A stretch of DNA of 64,000 nt from an uncultured Dokdonia sp. (GTDB lineage Bacteria > Bacteroidota > Bacteroidia > Flavobacteriales > Flavobacteriaceae): positions 1-64,000 of the forward strand of contig NZ_CANLNH010000005.1 in NCBI RefSeq assembly GCF_947492535.1. The letters are read 5' to 3'. Positions within the stretch are counted from its first letter, which is position 1. Every line of letters begins with the position of its first letter. The notes beneath the pieces were generated by a model. That model did not search any database. It was not told the origin of the DNA and saw only the letters and a program-made list of their open reading frames with translations. A program made the translations under genes and the position numbers. Shown one piece after another: positions 26,735 through 35,407 of the stretch.

Positions 26735-28752
26735 TGGTTTTTCTGTTCAAGTTGTACGATACGTTCTTGTAATTGTGCGATAGCTATGGTTTGTTGTGAT
26801 AGCAGATCTATTTTTTTGTTTTGCTGGTCAATGAGTTGTTGTTGCTCTTGAATAGCTTTAACTAAAACAGGAATTAAATCAGTGTAATACACACCTAACC
26901 TGTCCAATTCCTTTTTTTCGCGGGTTGCATCTTCGTCATCGCCAGTAGTTACATATTCGTGTGTTTTTACGACTTCAGGAATAATTTCTAGTAGATCTTG
27001 AGCAATCAACCCAAGTTTTTCTCCTTGTTCTGGTTTTGCTTTCCAGCGAAAACGAACAGGATTGAGTTCTAAAATTTCGCGTAAGCCATAATGTAATTGT
27101 TGAATATCTCTTTTTTCTCTACGATCTGATGTGTTTATCGTACCATCGGTTGCCCAAACGGCTTCCCATCGTAAAGCAGAACCACCTAATTGAAAACTGT
27201 CATCGGTATCTGGGAAGAGTCCACAGTTCCATTCCAACCGATTAGAACCAGTATCTTCTACGGTTTCAGTACCTATACGTAAACGACCATTAGCGATATG
27301 AAGGCGCTCTTGGGGAACTGAGGTACCTATACCCGTATTACCATTTTTAAGAATGGTGAAAGCATTACTTCGGCTTAACGAACCTGTTCCATTTCCAATA
27401 ACAAAAAGGCGATCAAGACTGACAAAGTTTGTTGTTGATAAAGGAGTATACTCGGTATTATAGGTGCCCATTACAGTTTCTCTATATGAAGGAGCTCTTG
27501 TTCCTGAACCAAAAGCCATAGCATAATTTCCAGAAGCATTGGATACTGTGGCTAGTGCTATAGCGCCTTCGCCACTAGCTACAGATGAAGTCCCAATAGC
27601 GACTGCCTGTATTCCCGATGCTTGTGTCTCAAATCCTAAGGCCGTAGAGCGATCTCCTAAGGCTTGTGAAAAGTTACCCATTGCCGTAGTTGTAGCACCA
27701 GAAGCTTCTGTAAACCTACCAGAAGCAAACGATTGAACTCCAGTAGCTTCACTTTCTTCTCCTACTTGTAATGCGCCATTTTTATATAGAATGAATGCAT
27801 TTGATCTAGTATTGGAAGCAGTACCATTTCCAATTACGAGTAAACGATCACTTGAATTAAAATTTGTAGTAGAGACAGGCGTATAACTTGTGTTATAGCT
27901 ACCTAATGCAGTTTCAGCAAAAGAACGTGCATTGACATTAGAACCTATAGCGACAGCTTGATTTCCAGAAGCTGTCGTCACATTTCCCATAGCTGTAGAT
28001 CGTTCTCCTCCTGCAAAAGTTTGTACACCAATAGATGTAGCTCCATCTCCTTGTGCTATAGTGCTACTTCCTATAGCTATAGCACTTAACCCGCTGGCTG
28101 TTGATTCATTACCAAAAGCGATAGAAGCAAGTCCAGAAGCTGTAGTATCAAAACCACCAGCAATTGCAAAGCTCTCAGCTCGTGTTCTAAAACCTAAAGC
28201 AACAGCATTAGAACCTACAGCTCCATACTCAGCAAAATCACTATCCGACTGACTTAAGTCAACGGCTCCTGAACCTATGTCACCAAAAAAATCAGGATTT
28301 TGTCCTACCAAGCGCCATCCTGTTGAACCACCCTCAGTAATAGCTTCCAAGCCATTTACGTTTTGAGCAGTTTGTGCACTGATAGCGTAGGGAACTGTTA
28401 GAAATTGAGTCGTCCCTAGATCAGTTAGTCCACCGCCAGAATTCACCTGAACATTTAGGAAATGAGTATCTGAAGTCCAATCAATAGCTGTATAATCGCC
28501 ACTTAATACTGTCCCTTCTCCAATGTTGAGTATGATCAATCCATTGGTGTCTGTAGTAGGGGTGTGGTTTTCTGAATATACCATTATTTGATCATCTCCT
28601 TCTAGAATATTGAATTGGATGACAACTAATTGATTAGATAATGGCGTCCCTTGATTGTCATTAATGACCGCTTTATAGTTGATATTATTTTGCGCCTGAC
28701 TTATCAGACAAACAAAAAAGCCAACCAATACTAAGAGTATATTATTTTTCAT
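26731..28752 (-). CDS. YadA-head fibre with S74 (endosialidase-type) chaperone domain
   Basis: A 673-residue protein with a signal peptide. An N-terminal domain (22-130, INYKAVINDNQGTPLSNQL) is shared with the upstream gene. Next is a series of YadA-head-like repeats (about 165-300 and 335-440, with TASGLASIAFGNESTASGLS) and an S74 intramolecular chaperone domain (about 510-620, TSDRREKRDIQ and LGLIAQDLLEIIPEVV). The C-terminus is a Gln-rich coiled coil. S74 domains trimerise phage tail spikes and then cleave themselves off; here the same module is on a bacterial exported protein. Start overlaps the upstream stop by 11 bases. Confidence 0.88.
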   Translation of the reverse strand: MKNNILLVLVGFFVCLISQAQNNINYKAVINDNQGTPLSNQLVVIQFNILEGDDQIMVYSENHTPTTDTNGLIILNIGEGTVLSGDYTAIDWTSDTHFLNVQVNSGGGLTDLGTTQFLTVPYAISAQTAQNVNGLEAITEGGSTGWRLVGQNPDFFGDIGSGAVDLSQSDSDFAEYGAVGSNAVALGFRTRAESFAIAGGFDTTASGLASIAFGNESTASGLSAIAIGSSTIAQGDGATSIGVQTFAGGERSTAMGNVTTASGNQAVAIGSNVNARSFAETALGSYNTSYTPVSTTNFNSSDRLLVIGNGTASNTRSNAFILYKNGALQVGEESEATGVQSFASGRFTEASGATTTAMGNFSQALGDRSTALGFETQASGIQAVAIGTSSVASGEGAIALATVSNASGNYAMAFGSGTRAPSYRETVMGTYNTEYTPLSTTNFVSLDRLFVIGNGTGSLSRSNAFTILKNGNTGIGTSVPQERLHIANGRLRIGTETVEDTGSNRLEWNCGLFPDTDDSFQLGGSALRWEAVWATDGTINTSDRREKRDIQQLHYGLREILELNPVRFRWKAKPEQGEKLGLIAQDLLEIIPEVVKTHEYVTTGDDEDATREKKELDRLGVYYTDLIPVLVKAIQEQQQLIDQQNKKIDLLSQQTIAIAQLQERIVQLEQKNQ

Positions 28753-30952
28753 AGGTTTTGTTTTGTAATAGCGCTGTAAGCTGATTCATTTGTGATTGTA
28801 AATCGGCAATGGCAGCTTTGTTTTGCTGTTGTTCGTTTTTATAAGATTGAATGATCTTTTGTTGTTCTTGGATAGCTTTGATGAGTACGGGAATCAAATC
28901 GGTATAGTATACGCCTAGTCTGTCTAACTCCTTTTTTTCGAGGGTTGCATGTTCACCTTCCCCAGTAGTGACATATTCATGTGTTTTGACTACTTCAGGA
29001 ATAATCTCTAATAGATCTTGAGCAATCAGTCCGAGTTTTTCCCCTTGTTCAGGTTTTGCTTTCCAGCGAAAACGTACAGGGTTGAGGTCTAAAATTTCGC
29101 GTAAGCCATAGTTTAATCCTTTAATATCTTTTTTCTCTCTACGATCTGAGGTGTTGATGGTTCCATCGGTTGCCCAAACTGCTTCCCATCGTAAGGCAGA
29201 ACCGCCTAGTTGAAAAATATCATCGGTATCTGGAAAGAGACCGCAATTCCATTCTAATCGATTAGTACCTGTATCTTCTACAGTTTCGGTGCCGATACGT
29301 AATCGTCCATTGGCAACATGCAATCGTTCCAGAGGATTGGAGGTACCTACACCAGTATTTCCATTTTTAAGGACCGTAATTGCGTTATTTCGATCTGAAA
29401 CATTCGTGCCATTTCCTACTACAAATAGTCGATCTGTACCAGCTATACCAGAGGAAGAAGATGCGTATAGTTCACTATAACGACCAATAACAAATTCAGA
29501 ATTTGAGAATGCAATAGCACTAGTTCCCATGGAAAAAGAATGATCTCCGAAGGATTGAGAATTAGTACCTAAGGCTACTGAGTTATCCCCGCTAGCAATG
29601 GTGGCATTTCCACCAGCCATTGTTTGAACACCATCAGCATTACTTTGAGAACCAAAGGAAAAAGATCGTGCACCACCAGCACTTGTTAAAGAACCTGTAG
29701 CAAACGATGCAAATCCTGAGGCTGTCGTACCACTACCAAAAGCAGCAGCATTAGTACTGGTAGCTGAGGTACTCGCTCCTGCAGCAAAAGATGAGCTTCC
29801 CGAGGCTTCCGTAAAAGCGCCCATAGCAACAGCTCCTGCTTGCGTTGCCGTTGTGCTTAGACCTGTAGTAAAAGATGCTGCGCCAGACGCTGTTGTTGTA
29901 GATCCAAAGGCAACAGCAGTTTGACCACTGGCAATAGTGCCGCTTCCTGCAGACAAGCTATATACACCATTAGAAGTAGTTTCATTTCCTAAAGCAACAG
30001 CAAGTTCTCCTGTAGTACCATTCGCACTCACCATAGAGTTATCCATAGTGATATTCCCATTTTTATAGATGGTTAATGCATTATTCCTTCCACTTGAATT
30101 ATTACTACCATTTCCTATTTCAAAAAGCGGATCACTAGGAGTCCATAAACCTACACTTCCTCCTCCAATATTATTACGACCAAAAGTTGCCGAAAGAAGT
30201 GCATCTGCACGCAACCCTATTCCTTGAGCAAAGGATACATCTCCTATAGCGTCGCTGGTACTACCAAAAACAACAGAACCCGTGCCTGAAGCTGTAGTTG
30301 CTCCTCCTGCGGCAAAGGAGAAAGCCCCAGAAGCCTCTGTAGCAGAACCTGTAGCAAAAGAGGTGTCTCCAGACGCTATGGTTGAAACTCCTACTGCAAA
30401 CGCTCTATTACCTGTAGCACCTCGGTTGGTATTTGGAGAAGTTGTGATACTTAAATCAATAGCATTTTCACCAATATTTCCATAATTATCAGGATCACGA
30501 TCCTTTAATCGCCATCCAATACCATTACCTTCATCTATATCTTCCAAGCCCATGGTGTTTTCTGCGGTTTGTGCATGTAATGCGTACGGAACAGATAGAA
30601 ACGGAGTGGTTCCCATATCTACAAGCCCGCCTCCAGTATTGATTTGTACGTTTAAAAAGTGATCGGTTGTAGACCAATCAATCGTTGTATAATCTCCGCT
30701 TAATACTGTTCCTTCTCCAATGTTTAAAATAACAAGTCCGTTGGCATCTGTCGTTGGGGTATGATTTTCAGAATATACATTTGTAGCGCCTTCTAGAATC
30801 GTAAACTGAATAATGATGAGATCATTGGCTAAAATAGTACCAGTGTTATCTCTAATAATGGCTTTGTAGTTAATAGACTGTGATTGCGCTATTCCTATAT
30901 AGAAAGGAAGTATACAACAACTTATACATAGTAATTTCTGAAAGACCTTCAT
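28742..30952 (-). CDS. YadA-head fibre with S74 chaperone domain (paralogue)
   Basis: Start chosen at ATG 30952; a TTG two codons earlier is less likely. The 736-residue protein has a signal peptide ending near IAQSQS, the same N-terminal domain as its neighbour (ENHTPTTDANGLVILNIGEG), a longer set of about 14-residue head repeats (TASGAASFTTGLSTTATQAG), and an almost identical S74 domain plus coiled coil. The near-identity of the two S74 regions suggests duplication with gene conversion. It is the first gene of an operon running to 23360. It has no T9SS sorting domain, so the export route past the inner membrane is open. Confidence 0.88.
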   Translation of the reverse strand: MKVFQKLLCISCCILPFYIGIAQSQSINYKAIIRDNTGTILANDLIIIQFTILEGATNVYSENHTPTTDANGLVILNIGEGTVLSGDYTTIDWSTTDHFLNVQINTGGGLVDMGTTPFLSVPYALHAQTAENTMGLEDIDEGNGIGWRLKDRDPDNYGNIGENAIDLSITTSPNTNRGATGNRAFAVGVSTIASGDTSFATGSATEASGAFSFAAGGATTASGTGSVVFGSTSDAIGDVSFAQGIGLRADALLSATFGRNNIGGGSVGLWTPSDPLFEIGNGSNNSSGRNNALTIYKNGNITMDNSMVSANGTTGELAVALGNETTSNGVYSLSAGSGTIASGQTAVAFGSTTTASGAASFTTGLSTTATQAGAVAMGAFTEASGSSSFAAGASTSATSTNAAAFGSGTTASGFASFATGSLTSAGGARSFSFGSQSNADGVQTMAGGNATIASGDNSVALGTNSQSFGDHSFSMGTSAIAFSNSEFVIGRYSELYASSSSGIAGTDRLFVVGNGTNVSDRNNAITVLKNGNTGVGTSNPLERLHVANGRLRIGTETVEDTGTNRLEWNCGLFPDTDDIFQLGGSALRWEAVWATDGTINTSDRREKKDIKGLNYGLREILDLNPVRFRWKAKPEQGEKLGLIAQDLLEIIPEVVKTHEYVTTGEGEHATLEKKELDRLGVYYTDLIPVLIKAIQEQQKIIQSYKNEQQQNKAAIADLQSQMNQLTALLQNKTYEK

Positions 30953-31125
30953 AAACAATACGGGTTAGTTTACTCATTGGTGTTATTGCTTTTAAAAAGT
31001 AAACATCAAGATGTACTGTTTTTTAATTTTTATTTGTAACTGATTGTTTGTTAGTGATTAGGGAGTGGTTGATGTTTAGGTAATCGTACTAATTTTATAG
31101 GCGTCATTTCTTTTTTATACTTTTA

Positions 31126-31294
31126 ACCCACATTCTGTATTAGAACTTTACAATGAGGTTTGAAACAGCAATAAAAGATGATGTTTTCTGAGTTTTAGCA
31201 TAGCACCGCTATAGTTAAACTCAAAAACGTAGCGTAGCGATATATTTTGCAGTTGTTTCAAAACGGAATAGATTTTCTAATGCAGAATGTGGGT
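31126..31294. repeat. MITE-like 169-bp hairpin element
   Basis: Terminal inverted repeats of 20 bp (ACCCACATTCTGTATTAGAA at 31126-31145 and its complement, one mismatch, at 31275-31294). Sub-terminal matches include TTTGAAACA and TTGTTTCAAA. The centre is its own palindrome (GAGTTTTAGCATAGC ... GCTATAGTTAAACTC). The whole can fold into one long stem. No transposase inside. It lies between the fibre operon and the divergent sigma-factor gene. Confidence 0.75.
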
Positions 31295-31338
31295 TTATTA
31301 GCATAAAATGTTTACCTCGGCTTCCGAAATGCACTAAT

Positions 31339-31899
31339 ATGAAAAAGCAACGCCTTATCACTGGATTAAAAGAAGACCGACCGGATGCATTACGCGATAT
31401 ATACCTTGCCCATCGCAAGGCTTTTTTGCGTTATGCAAAGAAATATCCTATCACGAGCTCTATGGCTGAAGATGTGTATCAAGACGCTATTATTATTTTG
31501 AGAGATAATGCACGTCAAGGGAAACTCGACAATTTAAAAAGCGAACTCCGAACCTACCTTTTTAGTATTGGGAAGTATTTGATTTATGCGCATTTGCGTA
31601 AACAGAAAAAAGTGCATCTAGTAGAAGATTTCTCTGAAATGTATAATGAACAAACGGTTATGTCAGAAATTGTAGAAGCTACGATTCCTGATGGAGAGCG
31701 AAAACATCAAATGCAACTAGCTTTAGAACAACTAGGAGGAAAGTGCCGAGAAATCTTGTACTTATTTTATTATCGTGGCTTCAGTTTAGATGAAATTGTA
31801 GAGAAGCTAGGATATAGTAGTAAGGATGTAGCCAAAAGTCAAAAATCTCGATGTCTTAAAAGTTTGAAGACCCTCGTAAAATCCCCCAATTATGAATAA
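31339..31899 (+). CDS. ECF-type RNA polymerase sigma factor
   Basis: A 186-residue sigma-70-family protein. Region 2 spans about residues 20-85 (SMAEDVYQDAIIILRDN and LRTYLFSIGKYLIYAHLRK), and region 4 about 120-180 (LGGKCREILYLFYYRGFSLD with a helix-turn-helix EIVEKLGYSSKDVAKSQKSR). It directs transcription of an unknown regulon. The next gene overlaps its end by 8 bases and encodes a single-span membrane protein, the usual place for an anti-sigma factor, so release of the sigma factor by an envelope signal is likely. Confidence 0.9.
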   Translation: MKKQRLITGLKEDRPDALRDIYLAHRKAFLRYAKKYPITSSMAEDVYQDAIIILRDNARQGKLDNLKSELRTYLFSIGKYLIYAHLRKQKKVHLVEDFSEMYNEQTVMSEIVEATIPDGERKHQMQLALEQLGGKCREILYLFYYRGFSLDEIVEKLGYSSKDVAKSQKSRCLKSLKTLVKSPNYE

Positions 31900-32602
31900 A
31901 GACCTATTAATTCAAAAATATTTGCAAGGAACGTTAAATGAAGCCGAAGAGCAATTGTTTCAGGAGTACATTCAGAATGATCCTTCGTTTGCAGATGATA
32001 TTCCCTTTTATGATGATCTTAAGTACGCTTTCGCGAAAGCGGACTACGATCAAACAAAAGCACAGTTACACTCTTTTTATAAAGAAGAAAAACGTTCCTC
32101 ATGGAGAAAATGGTCTGTTGCTGCTACACTTTTAATCCTTATTGGATTGAGTAGTGTATGGTATTTCAATACTATAGATTCTACAGAATCACTCTATGCT
32201 CAGTATTTTGAACCGTATAAAAATGTTGTACAACCTATAGTTCGCGGTGAGGTGTCAGAAGACATAAAAGTGTTAGCTTTTAGAGCCTATGATGAACAAA
32301 ATTATAAGGAGGCTATTGTATATATAGAGACACTTTTAGAAAATAAAGAGGAAGGTATCTTAGTACTTTATAAAGCAAATGCTCAGTTACAGCTAGGAGA
32401 AACAAAAGAGGCTATTGTGACGCTAGAATCTCGCATTAAAAAAACAGATACGATCTATGCCGAAGCACAGTGGTATTTAGCATTAAGTTATTTAAAACTG
32501 GATAATATTGAGAAAACAAAAAGTCACTTGAATACCTTGCTTACTACCAATTCAAATTTTAAGCATAAAGAAGCTCAAGAATTATTGAAATCGTTGGAAT
32601 AA
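31892..32602 (+). CDS. Single-span membrane TPR protein, candidate anti-sigma factor
   Basis: A 236-residue protein. The N-terminal cytoplasmic part (1-70) includes QKYLQGTLNEAEEQLFQEYI, a pattern typical of zinc-less anti-sigma domains in Bacteroidota. A TM helix (about 75-92, SVAATLLILIGLSSVWYF) follows, then two to three TPR units in the periplasm (for example AYDEQNYKEAIVYIETLL and AQWYLALSYLKLDNIEKT). Coupled to the sigma gene by an 8-base overlap. The core palindrome at 32024-32041 is translated as YAFAKAD between the cytoplasmic domain and the TM helix. Its end overlaps the convergent CHAT gene by 21 bases. Confidence 0.8.
   Translation: MNKDLLIQKYLQGTLNEAEEQLFQEYIQNDPSFADDIPFYDDLKYAFAKADYDQTKAQLHSFYKEEKRSSWRKWSVAATLLILIGLSSVWYFNTIDSTESLYAQYFEPYKNVVQPIVRGEVSEDIKVLAFRAYDEQNYKEAIVYIETLLENKEEGILVLYKANAQLQLGETKEAIVTLESRIKKTDTIYAEAQWYLALSYLKLDNIEKTKSHLNTLLTTNSNFKHKEAQELLKSLE
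32024..32041. repeat. Coding copy of the core palindrome (anti-sigma candidate gene)
   Basis: TACGCTTTCGCGAAAGCG, translated as YAFAKAD, exactly as in the muramidase gene at 8875-8892. Confidence 0.9.
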
Positions 32603-35209
32603 GAGTTTCTTACTTATAAATAAAAGAAGAAAGATTCCTCCTAAAATGAGTCCCCATTTTTTCCAAGACTGTTCTTTTTGATGGATAGGTGTTGGATCTC
32701 CAGAAATCACAAAACCAGACCAATAATACGGATGCTGTAAGGCTGGGTACTCTGTATGAGCATCAAGATAATCTTGTTTAGCAAGACGAAGAGCTTCATC
32801 CTTAGGGATTCCTTTGTATAGATGGGTATAAAATCCTGTCATAATAGCGGTAGTTTCTGTATCGGGTACTTTCCAAAGACTCATGACGGTACTAGCAGCA
32901 CCCGCATGTGTAAAAGCATTGGCCATGCTTTGTATTCCTTTGCCTTTAATTTCTTTGCCGATACCCGTTTCACAAGCACTTAGAGTAACTAAATCTGCAT
33001 TTAATTTCAGGTCGTAAATTTCTGAAAGTGTTAAACTCGTACGTGTTGGATCTATAGCTTCTTCTTCATAAAACTGAATTTTACTTAATACTGGTTCTTC
33101 TGTATTTGTAGTGGCATGCGTAGCCAAATGAATAATAGAAGCTGTAGTAACGTTATTAAGAAAAGAAGTTTTAGATGCTTGCTGATCTAAATAGGTTTTG
33201 TGATTACCGTACTGACCTATGGCTTTTATCTCATCGGCACTTTTGGAAAGCCGATTATTAAAAACCCCTTGTCGTGTAGCAAAAGGAGCCATGAGTAACG
33301 CTTGATTTGATGTTGAGGTCTCCTCTTGGTCTCTGGTTGTTGTGATATGAACAATACTCGTTTTTGCTAATAAATACTTATTTTCTTCCTCAATCCATAA
33401 CGAACTTATAGGAATAAGATGCAATTTATCATCTAGTAATATGGCAGTTTTTGTGTCAGGGCGGATATATTTTTCAAAGAGTGTTTTGTATATCAATTGA
33501 TGCGATTCCTTATGGATAGGTGTATTTATTTCTCGAACGTCAGAACTCACTTTATCGATAGCTATTTCTAATTCGGTTGTGAGTGGTATTTTATCAAAGT
33601 GCTGTATCGTGTCATTTTCGTGTAGCACATAAATGGCTTCCTGTCCCCAGAAATAGTATAGTTTATTGTATCCTTCATAAGTAGTTCTACTATTTTTAAT
33701 AAATGGAATGGAGTCAATATCCTTATGTTGCTGCGCATCTTTAAGTTCGTTGAGTATAGTAACATATTGACTTTGTAGACGTAATTCTAAAGCACTATCA
33801 AACGTTTTTTGCTCTTTATTGGTTTGCCATTCTTGTTGGTATAACTGCATCAAATTACCATATACATTCTTGAACTGCGTTTCATCTAAAAAAGCATCTT
33901 CATCACTAATCCCTCCCATGAGTTTTATCAATTCATGCGCAGTTGTATACGATTGTTTTTTTGTTTTTAAGTAGGTGTTGTCTTTTGTTTTGGTATAGAA
34001 TGCTTCTGCGAGTTGTGCTTTAAATAATAGATTGTCTAGCAAAATATTTTTATGTGCTTTTTCAATATTATCTAGATCTAGAGGCATATGAAATATCGTC
34101 GTGTCACGTTGTATTTTAGTATTTACCGTAAGCGCTTCTTCGCTGTAATATTGGGCATTTTTATAATCGTTAAGGTCTAGATAGTATTTCGCTAGTTTAA
34201 TAAGGAGTGCCGCTCTTTCTGTATTTCTGATTTCTAGAGATTCTTGTAATGCTTTTGTACTAAGTAACTCGTTGATTGCTTCCTGATGATTTCCTTGTAA
34301 ATTATGAATATCAGCAATACGTTCGCTTAAAAACCATTCAGAAAAATGAGACTTAAATTTATCAGTATCTCGTAGTTTTTTTAATGTTAAAGATTGCTTT
34401 ATGGCTTTATCATAGAGGCTGTTTTTTATTAAATAATCTATATGATAGGAATAGAAATCATAGACAAAGAATGAAGGTTGTGATTGTGCATACTTCTTCG
34501 TTTCAAATTCTTCAATCATTTTTGTAACCTTCTGATGCTGATTGGTAAGTGTGTATGTCTTAAAAAGCCCTCCATAGCTTAAATAAAAGGGTAATTTATG
34601 TTTCCTAGCTTTTTCTAATGATTGCCTATAGAAATTTTCAGCCTTTTTATAATTGTACTGAAACTCTTCTGTTTTCCCCATTCTATATAAAATGGACATA
34701 TAGAAAGCTTGGTATTCAGGATCTTTAGTGAGGTGTTCTCCTTGAAGTAAACTTAATGCTTTTGAACCATAATAATAAGCAACAGTAGATTGGTTATTAA
34801 GACTCGCATTGGTACTTAAAGCGGCATATAATTTTACCTTTGTCATGCTAGGTTTTTCTAGTTCCTTTTCAAAAGATAATGCTTGGTATAATGGTGTACT
34901 CCATTCAGATATTGGTTTTAAAAAATTAAAACATCGATACTCTAGTAATTTTGTTTCGATTATTTCTTCGGGAAGTACTAGCTTTTGATATAGAGAATCT
35001 GCCTTATGAATAAGGGGTAACGCCGTATCTGTATCTCTTTTCTTTAAAACTGTTTTTGCTTGCGCGAAATAGATGTCAGCAGCTTCACGATCTATACGAT
35101 TTTGGGATGAAGGTACCGTCTGAGCAACGATTTCTGTTGTACACCAGATACAACCTAGAACACATAACATCGAGAAAAGTATATGTTTCTTTAGGAGTGG
35201 GATATACAT
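32582..35209 (-). CDS. TPR-CHAT caspase-like protease, exported and membrane-anchored
   Basis: An 875-residue protein with an N-terminal signal or TM segment (about 8-28), many TPR-like helices (about 40-480, for example ENFYRQSLEKARKHKLPFY), and a CHAT domain (about 590-840). The catalytic pair is His698 in HLATH and Cys746 in LSACETG. A TM helix (about 852-868) and basic tail close the protein, so the protease would lie between two membrane anchors in the periplasm. It converges on the sigma/anti-sigma pair and overlaps it by 21 bases. CHAT proteins in other systems are TPR-controlled proteases, including defence caspases. Substrate unknown. Confidence 0.88.
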   Translation of the reverse strand: MYIPLLKKHILFSMLCVLGCIWCTTEIVAQTVPSSQNRIDREAADIYFAQAKTVLKKRDTDTALPLIHKADSLYQKLVLPEEIIETKLLEYRCFNFLKPISEWSTPLYQALSFEKELEKPSMTKVKLYAALSTNASLNNQSTVAYYYGSKALSLLQGEHLTKDPEYQAFYMSILYRMGKTEEFQYNYKKAENFYRQSLEKARKHKLPFYLSYGGLFKTYTLTNQHQKVTKMIEEFETKKYAQSQPSFFVYDFYSYHIDYLIKNSLYDKAIKQSLTLKKLRDTDKFKSHFSEWFLSERIADIHNLQGNHQEAINELLSTKALQESLEIRNTERAALLIKLAKYYLDLNDYKNAQYYSEEALTVNTKIQRDTTIFHMPLDLDNIEKAHKNILLDNLLFKAQLAEAFYTKTKDNTYLKTKKQSYTTAHELIKLMGGISDEDAFLDETQFKNVYGNLMQLYQQEWQTNKEQKTFDSALELRLQSQYVTILNELKDAQQHKDIDSIPFIKNSRTTYEGYNKLYYFWGQEAIYVLHENDTIQHFDKIPLTTELEIAIDKVSSDVREINTPIHKESHQLIYKTLFEKYIRPDTKTAILLDDKLHLIPISSLWIEEENKYLLAKTSIVHITTTRDQEETSTSNQALLMAPFATRQGVFNNRLSKSADEIKAIGQYGNHKTYLDQQASKTSFLNNVTTASIIHLATHATTNTEEPVLSKIQFYEEEAIDPTRTSLTLSEIYDLKLNADLVTLSACETGIGKEIKGKGIQSMANAFTHAGAASTVMSLWKVPDTETTAIMTGFYTHLYKGIPKDEALRLAKQDYLDAHTEYPALQHPYYWSGFVISGDPTPIHQKEQSWKKWGLILGGIFLLLFISKKLLFQRFQ

Positions 35210-35370
35210 TTTTGAGAAAGGAGATTAGTTTCTACTAGTTAGTTACTAATATACAAACAACCTGAGAACTTCAATAGACTAGGTTAATTCCTTAATTTTT
35301 AGAGGGTCTTATTAAGGTAGTATTTTTATATGTTTTGTTCTTACCAAAATTATAAAAAATGAATGTACTG

Positions 35371-35394
35371 TATACGCTTTCGCGAAAGCGTATA
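35371..35394. repeat. Core palindrome, most complete copy
   Basis: The 20-base core TACGCTTTCGCGAAAGCGTA extended by TA-type matches to a perfect 24-bp palindrome, just after the end of uvrB. No T-run follows directly, so it does not look like a standard terminator. Confidence 0.95.
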
Positions 35395-35407
35395 TAACCA
35401 AAACCCC

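Noticed and set aside
35371-35394. Core palindrome as the uvrB terminator
   Set aside because: No T run follows the stem, the same palindrome occurs upstream of uvrB and inside coding sequences, so termination is not a general explanation.
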